From contig MEHQ01004575.1 of assembly GCA_008828725.1 (NCBI GenBank), positions 172,491 through 236,490 on the forward strand: a DNA stretch of 64,000 bases, in the 5' to 3' direction. The DNA is from Saccharina japonica. Lineage: Eukaryota > Sar > Phaeophyceae > Laminariales > Laminariaceae. The notes under the pieces are model-generated. The model worked only from the letters and a program-made list of their open reading frames with translations, was not told where the DNA came from and searched no databases. The stretch's first letter is position 1; every line of letters starts with the position of its first letter. Positions 23,566 to 31,796 of the stretch are shown piece after piece. The translations under genes were made by a program, and so were the position numbers.

Positions 23566-24304
23566 GACTGGGAACGCTAAAATAGGAAAGGATGTTAGGG
23601 CCGACTTGAGCGCCGAGAACGCTCGCTGCTGCTGTTCCGCCCACGGGATCGGGGACCGCCGCGCTCGTTTAGACGCAAAGTCTATGTTTCGGAGGATGTC
23701 TGTTAGGGGCGCGGCGAGGATGCTGTACTGGGCTACGAACTGTCTCAAGTAACCGGTCATACCGAGGAATACTCGGCGGAGGCAGCTCGGCTACGGCTGC
23801 AACCTTCGACTGCGCTGGCCGGACACCTTGTCTGTCTATCACCATCCCGACAAATTCTAGACTTGGGCAGCACCATCTGGATTTGGCAAAGTTCACGGAC
23901 AGTCCGGCGGACTGTAAGCGGGTGAGCACTGCGTCAATGAGAGCGAGGTGTTGGTCAAAGTCTTGCGTGTAGATGAGAATATCGTCGAGGTAATTCTCAA
24001 CTCCCTTTCCTCGCAGCCCGCTCAGCAGCTCTGCTACCATACTCGCAAAGGCTGGTGGCAGAATTTTGAGCCCGAACCCGCATCTGTTGTACTCCCAAAG
24101 TTGGCCGAAAGCATCTCGGAAAGCGGTCTTGTGTCGATCTTCCTCGGCAATGGGTAGCTGGAAAAACCCCGATGCCAAGTCGATCGAGGTGAACCACGTG
24201 CAGCCCTGGCATCGCTGGAATATACCTTGCAAGTCACCGATACCCCCACTGTTCGTCTTCATGCGGCCGATACCCCACCGTTCAGTGGGCGGTAGTCCTG
24301 ACAC
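23566..24304 (-). pseudogene. Element B reverse transcriptase, palm and thumb
   Basis: DSGGIGDLQ-like SGGIGDLQGIF, WFTSIDLASGFFQLPI and the catalytic YLDD (codons at 23981-23992, ENYLDDILIYT) are present, followed by LEFVGMVIDRQGVRP. The central part is in a different frame from the start of RT (ending near 24265-24300) and from the thumb/connection part (VFLGMTGYLRQFVAQYSILAAPLTDIL, 23760 downward). There are therefore two frameshifts. The enzyme copies element RNA into DNA. Confidence 0.85.
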
Positions 24305-25806
24305 AGGTGCAGCGTATCATCTTTCTTAGGCACGGTCACGCATCTGGCTGCCCATGCGGAGGACGACTTTCGAATAATATCCCGCTTCGCTAACAGCTCT
24401 ACTTCTTTCTGGACCGCGTCTGCTTGCTCTGGCAAGAAGCGCTGTTGCTTAACTGCAACCGGTGGGCCGTTCTCATCGATCAACGGGATTCGCAATTCTC
24501 GTATCGTGCACGGCCTCACTCTCTTCGGATCTTCCGGGAACAGGCCGGCTACGTTTTGCGGTCGAAGGGTGTGCAATAGCTGTGCCTTTTGGCCCGCGCT
24601 AAGCTGGCCAATGTTAGCGTCAGAAAGCGCGACTCCTTGGTGCGCAGGCGGGGAAGGATCGGTGTGTAGGGGGGCGGTTGTATCCCCTGCTTTAGGGGGC
24701 GGGACGGCTGGCGTGGGATGATTAAATAGCGCTCGAAACTGGTCGACGTCCCGTACATTTAGGGCTATTACTTTGGCGATGGGGTGTCCAAACCGGACCA
24801 CTCCTGGAGATGGTCCCGTGTTCACAACCTTACAATACAGTGGGGTGCCGGGCTCCCACCATTGCACTCCTCTTGCTAAGCCTATCACCGCTCCGCTATC
24901 TGTGTCGTACTTTTCGGCAGGCTGAATCATCACTAGCTGTTTCTCGCTAGGCTGAGGGCCGTGTACGTACGCCTCGACGGCCGTTCCCACGAACCCTACT
25001 ACCTCCGCGTCGTTAACCAGGCGCAGTTCCCACTGCAGCGTGCCGTCGTCTTCCCACGCGGCCTGCCCCAAGAAGCATATCGGCAACGGTGGGGTGTCTG
25101 GAGGAACGCATGGGTCCGGCGCCCCGACGAGGTCAGGTGCCCGCACCGCGCAGTATATTTCTCTTGAGCGCTTACCCCCGGCGATCCTTGACTGGAAAGG
25201 CACCCACGGTGCCCCTGGCGAGGGTTGGAAGCCTTTGCGTTTGTCCAGTGATATGACGCTTTGGTTCGACCGAAAGAAACTTGCTCCCAAAATAAAACCG
25301 TATGGCAGATCTTGTACTACCCGTACTAAAATGTTTCTCACACGGTCTTCTGGGGGGAACACAATGGGGAGCACTGTCGACCCTAAAATTGTCATGCCCG
25401 GGACCCCATTACTGGCGGGGTTGGCGGCTAACAGAGCTCCTTTTCCCTTGCTACTGAGTTTCCTGCCGACGGCACTCCCCCCCCACGACTGAACACTCTT
25501 CGAAAAAGCCAGCGACACATAGTTGCCGTCGCCTGCCCCTGTATCAATTAATATTCTCACAGGGATCCGTCCTTCTATTTTACGCGGGTCCCACACTTTA
25601 CCATGAACCCACAGTTGCTGAGTATTTCCTACTGCGACCAACTGCTCCTCCAACGCTCCAAGCCCCGGGCTACGCGGCGGGCCACTTCCCTGAAGCCCAA
25701 GCCCCTGGAGGGTATGGCGAAGGGGCGGCCCGGGCAACAACGCTACCCTGACGAGTTTTAAGTCGGCAGTACTCCCCGGAAAGGCAACCCCCTCCAGGGC
25801 GAACCT
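24259..25806 (-). pseudogene. Element B protease and N-terminal reverse transcriptase
   Basis: It is in the same frame as gag, directly after the gag UGA. The aspartic protease active site is RILIDTGAGDGNYVS. A long spacer follows, then the RT entry LRIPLIDENGPPVAVKQQ, AWAARCVTVPKKDDTLHLCQDYRPLN. The frame is lost at 24259, just after QDYRPLN. The protease cuts the Gag-Pol precursor. No ATG is needed if this part is made by readthrough of the gag stop. Confidence 0.8.
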
Positions 25807-27759
25807 TCACGCGTCGAACTCGTTATTATCTACGGGCTCGCAGTCCTCCCCCATGACGGCAGCCAACATTCCTGCCATCTCATCCGACAACGCGTAGAGC
25901 TTGCTCCTGGGGCGTGACGTGGCTGAGTCGGCGCCCCCTGGTCCGGTGCGCCTTCTCTTAAATTCAGTGGCTCTGAAGTGGCCTGCCGGAACAATCCTGG
26001 GGTCGTGGCTGAAGGGGCAACTGGCTTTGGGGCAGTTCCCGTTAAATGCTAGACGGAAACAAAACTTGTGCAGAAGCAGAAAATCTACTTTCTCTTGTCG
26101 TGGTGCGTCCACCCCTGGCAGAGCTTGTGTCACGCCTTCTTCACTATGGGACTCGTTCTCGCCGTCCTGGTGAAGGGGCCTCTTGCTTCCGTGGTGCGCC
26201 CGCGGGTCTGCTTCCCTTCGCGTGTTGCCAAAGGGCACCCCGTGTCCGCCCGGGATCGACGCCGGTTGATGTTTGAAGGCGGCGACCGAGGGGTCTGCCT
26301 CCACCGGGTTAGTTTTCCACGACGCCCAGCTCTGTGACGCGTGGAAGGCCGCCTCGAAAAGGGTCTGGGCGTCTTTGTCGTCCATACGGAACCGGCCCGA
26401 GGGCTCTTTGGGTGCCTGTGGGGCCGCCTGGGTTGCCTGCATGGGTGCGAGGACGTTGCCTTGCGGCTGGCGGAACATTTTTCGCAGTTGGGCCATGGAG
26501 TCGAGGCCTACGGAGGCCAGGTGTTGGGCCGAACCGGTGATGCGCGGGCTGACCACCGGAATGTCGCATGCCGTACGTCTCTCCGATATGAAATCCACCC
26601 AGTCTGTGAAAATGCCTTCGGTCTTGTTCCCCCGGGACACCATCTCGAAGCTCTGCGGGTTGGCATAGTCGATCCTCAAGGGCCGAACGTCGGTCCGCGT
26701 CCTAACAGCCTGGACGTGGACCGCGCTTTGTAGGCCGGACTGGTCGATCGCGCTAGGCAGGAAGAGGCGGACGACTCTCTCAAGCAGGCCAATGAGATTT
26801 TTCTCGGACACATACCTCCAGAAGTACGTTGCCTCGGACTGGTGGGGGCGCTCGGGGTCTGCAGTAAACGCCCGAAGCACCAGTACGAGGCGCCGCGCTG
26901 CGGCCCGCCACGCCTCTGAGCCATTGACCGTTATAGAAGCTATTGCTAACGCTGCTGCCTCTACGCTACCAGACTGCAACAGACTTTCCCGAGTGAGTAT
27001 GCGAAGCCATTCTGTCATCGTGACGTGGGGAGCAAGTATCTGGCGAAAGGTCCCATCGATTTGAGGCACAGAGACGGGCCCTTGAGATGTGAGCTCGTCA
27101 TAGGTGCACAACGAGTCGCTTATGAGGTCTTGTAGGAGCTCTCGGCGAAGGGGGGACATGCGGTCGAGGGCTGGTCTGTGGTGGGAATTTCCCCACTGAT
27201 TAAGCGTGTCAGGCGGTAGGGATAGCGTGCCGCCGTCAGTGGCGCTAAGTACCCTCGCTACTTTGTTTTGAAATAGGATACAGTTATTCAGGATAGACAG
27301 GGTGCCGCCTGCTGTGCCTGAAAAGACTTGGCCCTGATGGGGGCCGAACACTTTGTCCCGGATACGCTTGATTTGTTCGGTCGGGTCTACGTTTCCGCGG
27401 GACAGTTGCTGCTCACCTGCCCCTGCCGGGGCTGCCGCCGGAAGGACTCCCGATGCGGGCCCGACGTGGGGTTGACCGGCGTTCTGGCCGGGCGGGCCGT
27501 ACCCGACCTGCTGCTGAGGTTGTGCATACTCCGGTTGATCGGCGTACGGGGCCGGTGGCGGCCCTGGAGGCAGCGGGGGCCAGTAGTGGCCCGCCGGCAG
27601 GTCCGGCGGTGGCGCAATGGGCAGGGGTGGTTGACCCGGCGGCAGCGGGGCTAACACCGCTTGTAGGGGCGGTGCTTGCAGGGTCAGTTGGAACCCCTGC
27701 TGTTGCACCGGGGGCCATGGTCCCGGCGCGACTGGCGTATGAGACAGGCGGTATATCAA
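25807..27759 (-). CDS. Element B Gag, 650 codons, with CCCH zinc finger
   Basis: The ATG at 27759 is followed by a Pro-rich N-terminus (PPGQPPLPIAPPPDLPAG...). A capsid-like middle follows (TEWLRILTRESLLQ, EATYFWRYVSEKNLIGLLERVVRLF), and the basic C-terminal third contains a single zinc finger, C-x8-C-x4-C-x3-H (CFRLAFNGNCPKASCPFSH, 26005-26061). The usual gypsy C-x2-C-x4-H-x4-C knuckle is absent. CCCH fingers bind RNA in other proteins, so it may replace the knuckle in RNA packaging (inference). It ends in NNEFDA and UGA (25807-25809), and pol continues in the same frame. No internal stop is present, so this gene is better preserved than pol. Confidence 0.8.
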   Translation of the reverse strand: MIYRLSHTPVAPGPWPPVQQQGFQLTLQAPPLQAVLAPLPPGQPPLPIAPPPDLPAGHYWPPLPPGPPPAPYADQPEYAQPQQQVGYGPPGQNAGQPHVGPASGVLPAAAPAGAGEQQLSRGNVDPTEQIKRIRDKVFGPHQGQVFSGTAGGTLSILNNCILFQNKVARVLSATDGGTLSLPPDTLNQWGNSHHRPALDRMSPLRRELLQDLISDSLCTYDELTSQGPVSVPQIDGTFRQILAPHVTMTEWLRILTRESLLQSGSVEAAALAIASITVNGSEAWRAAARRLVLVLRAFTADPERPHQSEATYFWRYVSEKNLIGLLERVVRLFLPSAIDQSGLQSAVHVQAVRTRTDVRPLRIDYANPQSFEMVSRGNKTEGIFTDWVDFISERRTACDIPVVSPRITGSAQHLASVGLDSMAQLRKMFRQPQGNVLAPMQATQAAPQAPKEPSGRFRMDDKDAQTLFEAAFHASQSWASWKTNPVEADPSVAAFKHQPASIPGGHGVPFGNTRREADPRAHHGSKRPLHQDGENESHSEEGVTQALPGVDAPRQEKVDFLLLHKFCFRLAFNGNCPKASCPFSHDPRIVPAGHFRATEFKRRRTGPGGADSATSRPRSKLYALSDEMAGMLAAVMGEDCEPVDNNEFDA

Positions 27760-28069
27760 AGCGAGGATGGCGCGAGATGTGTTGTTAGTTTATGCCGTAC
27801 TTGGTGTGGCCCATGGGCTGGGGATGGGCGGGCTGGGTGGCTCTCAACGCAATGGTCCTGTCGGGATGCATGGCGAATCGACAGGTTAGCTTACGAAAGA
27901 GTATAACAATGTGTCTGGTGGATGCTTGTCGCATCGTTAGTTTTAACCCAATTATTCAATATATTTAGGATTTGTTTTTCTCATTTTTATGGTGGTTTCC
28001 TTCGTTTGTAAAACTTGAAAGGATGTATTCCGGCGTGTCTGCTTCGACTACCCCTGAAAATAAAAAAAG

Positions 28070-28560
28070 GCCAGAGACACGCCTGAGGGGACTACGGGGC
28101 CCTTACTCGACGGCCGTATTCGTCAAGCTACAAAAATTGAAAAGCTTACATATCGGTATGTCTTGCATCGACTTACTTATGAATATCAAAAGGCTAGAGT
28201 CATGCCTGAGGGGACTACTGGGTCCTTGCTTGTCGCTAGTATTCGAAAGGCTACAAAATATTGAAAATGTTATATATCGCTATGTCTGCATCGGCTACCC
28301 ATGCATTTCGAAAGGCTAGAGTCATGCCTGAGGGGACTACTGGGTCCTTACTCAACGACTGTATTCGTCAAGCTACAAAAATTGAAAAGCTTATATATCG
28401 GAATGTCTTGCCTCGACTACTTATGAATTGCAAAGGTCTAGAGTCATGCCTGAGGGGATTACTGGGTCCTTGCTTGTCGCTAGTATCCCAAAGGCTACAA
28501 ACTTTGAAAAGGTTACTTGTAGCTACGTCTTCGTCGGCTACCCATGAATTTCCAAAGGCT
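28070..28560. repeat. 122-bp tandem array with alternating units
   Basis: GCCTGAGGGGACTAC begins at 28081, 28204, 28326 and 28448 (the last as GCCTGAGGGGATTAC), giving a period of 122-123 bp. Units 1 and 3 share TATTCGTCAAGCTACAAAAA, while units 2 and 4 share TTGCTTGTCGCTAGTAT. The true repeat is thus a ~245-bp dimer, a small higher-order repeat. It lies in the leader of element B. Confidence 0.8.
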
Positions 28561-29046
28561 ACAGACCTGCATGTATGGTGGGTGCTTTACATTTAACAAG
28601 CGAAGGTACCTGGGCACGCGCAACAACACACAACAAAAACCTACAACAACAAAAAATGAAAATAAAATAAAATAAAATAAATACATGGATGAAACAAATA
28701 AAAAATAAATAAAATAATACTTCGTACAATACAATAGGATGGAAAAAATAAATAAATACATAAACGAGAATAATAAACGAAATAAAACAACGACAACAAC
28801 AACAACAAACCAAAACAACAGACAGCGTAGCCGGCGGGGCAAACAGGGGGCGGGAAAATCGGGGCGGGCGAGCGGAAGCGTGCGAGCATGTGCGTGCGTG
28901 CAATAGTGGGTGTATGGTGGGGGGGGGTACAGCACCGTACTCATCAACCTCTCCCTCTTCTCTCCCTTCGTGCATGTTATTTTCATTTTTTTTTTTGTTG
29001 TTGTTGTGTTGGTGTGTTTGCTCGTTTTAGTTGTATATATATTGCC

Positions 29047-29370
29047 GGTCGCCCCGGTGGGCTAGCAGGTAACCACGAAACTTGTTAGCGTCAAGGTCAC
29101 GAGTTCGAGCCCCCCCGTGTGCATAATGCTCGTAGGGACTTTTTCTCGCAAAAAATCTTGACTAGCTGAAAGCGCGAGAGCGTGAGTTAGCAAAATTCGA
29201 TGAAAAACGACAAGTGTTGGGAAGGCTGAACCCTCTGCGCGATAAAAAATCAAGGCAAGAACCGTAGTGGGGGAGGAGGGAGAGGAGCCTACTTTGTGAC
29301 CCCGGATCGGAGTTACGACTAGGGAGGAGAGAGAAAGGAAGGGCGAAGATAATAAATGGGATGGAAAAAA
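29047..29370 (+). mobile_element. tRNA-derived SINE, family S1, copy a
   Basis: The head GGTCGCCCCGGTGGGCTAGC contains an A-box-like GGGCTAGCAGG, and AGTTCGAGCCC serves as the B-box about 50 bp later. The body (TTGACTAG-TGAAAGCGCGAGAG, GGCTGAACCCTCTGCGCGAT, GGCAAGAACCGTAGTGGGG) and the tail GAAGATAATAAATGGGATGG are shared with the copies near 41.9, 44.2 and 57.2 kb. It ends in an (AT)n run. It lies inside the leader of element B, on the opposite strand. Confidence 0.75.
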
Positions 29371-30304
29371 TATATATATATATATATTTTATTAGTATCA
29401 TTATTTTTGTATTGCTTGATGTATGCATACCTGTTTTGTATAGATTTTACATATTCATTTTAAACTTTATCTTTGTTTATCGTTGATTTATTTACATAAG
29501 TTATATATACAAGTATCTTATTTATGATTATGACTATTTAAATGTCACTATTACTATTTGTATTGAATTTTCTTTTGGAGGTTATTATTGGTTGATTTGT
29601 ATTTCTACTTTGTTTCTATTTTTATATTTATTATTGGTTTGAGCGATAATACAGCCCACACCTACCCTGCGCTGCTCGTTACAGCAACCAGAGGCTCAGC
29701 AAATTTGCGCGCATACCACGCAGCCGATCATCAAGCGGTGGGCTCAGCGCTCAAAGTGGTACCTACCTCAATTCAGTGAGGGCTCGGTTACGCTGTAGCG
29801 CACTGCAAATTTATATCTAGGTTGAAGTGTGGTACGTGGTACATACGATCTATGGTGTTATTTGGTGTGTTACTGCTGTACCAGGTACGCTTTTTTTTTA
29901 TTAGTATAAATCGATTATACACTTGATACTTGTACGTGGTGTGGTTCCGCCGCATATCCTGAGAGGGAAGTTTTGTCTCTCAGCTGCCGCAGTGCGCGGG
30001 AAAGATGCAGGACCGTCTGTCAGGCTTGGCTCGCGAGTTCGCGACTACTTGCACTCTCTCCTCGACACGGAGTCCGGTAGGCGTGCGTACACCCTTCGAC
30101 CTCGCCCCAGGGCGGGTTGAGGCTCAAGGGTGACGCTTACGGAGCAGTGCGCCTTGCGCAAGACTAGCCACCGAAACCACAAAAATAAAACAAAGACAGG
30201 AAACCCAGCAGGAAAAATAAATAAATATATTGTTACAGCTGCACCGCTCGCCTCTCAGGACGAAGTCAAGTAGGACACACGCTAAGCCGCGACCAGCGGC
30301 GCAC

Positions 30305-30323
30305 AGATCACGGACCAGACACC
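30305..30323 (-). other. Primer-binding site of element B
   Basis: Read on the minus strand the LTR end ...TTTCA is followed directly by TGGTGTCTGGTCCGTGATC. TGG pairs with the CCA end of a primer tRNA; I cannot identify which tRNA. Confidence 0.7.
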
Positions 30324-30902
30324 ATGAAACGATTTTTTCTCTGCGCTTGCGCTCCTACTGACCCCTCTAGGGGCGGGGCATCCTCACTCTGCTATTCCTC
30401 TCCCTCGAGCAGCCGTGTGCCATGCACGGGCCGCTCCACAAGCCTGCATCCCAACTCAGACCGTACATATATCATCACATTTGTCTGACCTGCGCCTCCA
30501 TAGGCTGCCATCTGCGGGTAGTAGTATTGCTGAGCCATCCTAGTTCCGTCTCTCGTCTCGAGGTGGTGACAGGACAGGTGCTGTTAGTGTGGTTTGGGTC
30601 TCAGAGTTCGTGAGCTGCTCTTCTCCAGGAAAGCTCTGAGGGCATGCGCACTCCATACACCAACGAGAGTGCTAGGAGGCATTAGTTCCTGGGGGATATT
30701 CTCATCATCGATCCTTTTGGTTTTAATTGGCTGACTTGCTCCGCATGGATCTCGTCTTTGCTTCGCATGCCAGCCCCTCAGGCAGCCCTCTTTTAGGCAA
30801 CCACCTCGTTTGGCTTCAATCCAGCGGCTGCACCCGTGTCTACCTTACAGGCCTCTCGACGCCTACCTTAGCAATGCCCTGTTGCGCCAAACCGCCGTAA
30901 CA
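30324..30902 (-). repeat. 5' LTR of element B
   Basis: It is 579 bp and about 97% identical by hand to 19871-20448. It begins TGTTACGGCGG on the minus strand at 30902. Any reading frame that appears to cross it on the plus strand (for example upstream of 30903) is LTR sequence and not gag of element A. Confidence 0.92.
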
Positions 30903-31796
30903 GAACTCTACGCAGATTCACTTGCTTTCGACTACCTGTCTCTGATTTGCGATGGCCCGGTTCTTGCTCAATATCAGCAGCTGTCAGCCGGTGCCATCGA
31001 CTGGCGTGTAGCTGGTGCTTCGAGTGAAGCCTCTACTAGCACTGTCGGGTTGTTCACACCCCCAGAGAAATGGGCCGAGCTCAGCTCGGCCCTCCTCGAC
31101 CTACTCATGCCTTCCAACAGTGTTGAAGAATGTGCACTGAAACTAGCTAGTTTCAAACAAGGCGCAACCGAGTATGTCAGCGAGTATACGCTTCGGTTCC
31201 GCACTATAACTCAAAGGTTTGAGTCAGCTGTTGAGCGCCAGACCCAAGGTCGTACACCGTGGGCGCGTTCTCTGTCACCCTGTATCAACACGGTCTCATC
31301 CCGGCCATCCAGTGTCTCCAACTGTCCGACAAGCCCGTCACTTCGCTCCGCGAAGCTAGTGACCGTGCTCGAAGCCGCCAGCCTTGCCGGCGGCACTGTC
31401 AGTGCCATGTCATTCACTCCTGTCCCCAACCGTGCTGCTGTCTCCCAGGCCCAGTACGCCAACCACACGTCTGGCCGTACTAAGCAGGCACAACGTGCAA
31501 CCCGCCAACCCTCCAACGCCGGCGGAGCCGGTGGATCGCGCAACCACCGTGCGGACACCTCCAGCGGAGCCTCCGGTGGTGGAGGCAACGGCAACAGCAC
31601 CCCCGGACCGCGGGCCGAAAGGCCTAAGTGCGGACACCCCGGGTGCCGCAAGCCGCTCGGTCACACGACCGATCGGTGCTACCAACGCCGCAGGGAGGAG
31701 AAAGAAAGCGAGAAAGCGGGGAAGCGTCCTCGCAACGGAAAGGGCAGAGACAGGGGCAAGAAGAAAGACGACTCCAGTGACGAGGAGGACACGTGA
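30903..31796 (+). pseudogene. Element A gag, C-terminal part
   Basis: Gag of A resumes at the repeated GAAC with LYADSLAFDYLSL and a capsid-like KWAELSSALLDLLMP...KQGATEYVSEYTLRF. Around 31255 the sensible protein moves to another frame (FSVTLYQHGLIPAIQCLQLSD) and returns near 31360 (EAASLAGGTVS), so two compensating indels are present. The nucleocapsid has one non-canonical knuckle, C-x4-C-x5-H-x4-C (31629-31679), followed by Lys/Arg-rich and acidic tails (DDSSDEEDT). The UGA at 31794-31796 ends gag, with pol following in the same frame. Confidence 0.8.

Larger units (their letters stand above)
27760..30304 (-). other. Element B 5' leader (about 2.5 kb)
   Basis: No coding frame is supported between the primer-binding site and gag. 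It holds a four-unit 122-bp tandem array (28070-28560), an A/T-rich tract with AAATA repeats on the plus strand (28640-28760) and a SINE of family S1 (29047-29370). It also holds a GC-richer block at 29930-30180. Some of this was probably acquired after B inserted. Confidence 0.65.
19871..30902 (-). mobile_element. LTR retrotransposon B (Ty3/gypsy), nested in A
   Basis: It is a complete minus-strand element of about 11.0 kb with 578/579-bp LTRs, TG...CA ends and a 4-bp target duplication (GAAC). It has a primer-binding site directly after the 5' LTR and a polypurine tract directly before the 3' LTR. Gene order is gag, protease, RT, RNase H, linker, integrase. By hand count about 15 differences separate the LTRs (~2.6%), fewer than for element A, which agrees with B having inserted into A. 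The 5' leader (27760-30323) is unusually long and contains a 122-bp array and a SINE. Confidence 0.92.

Noticed and set aside
28070..28560. CRISPR-like array with regular repeats
   Set aside because: Units are 122 bp and contiguous, with no unique spacers; this is a eukaryotic tandem repeat inside a retrotransposon leader.
29047..29130. Possible tRNA gene (A- and B-box with GGTCGCC head)
   Set aside because: There is no acceptor stem closure and no anticodon arm, and the sequence continues into a body shared by several copies; it is a SINE head.
30810..30902. ATG at 30810 as the start of a gag gene
   Set aside because: It lies in the LTR of element B. The gag sequence proper resumes at 30903.
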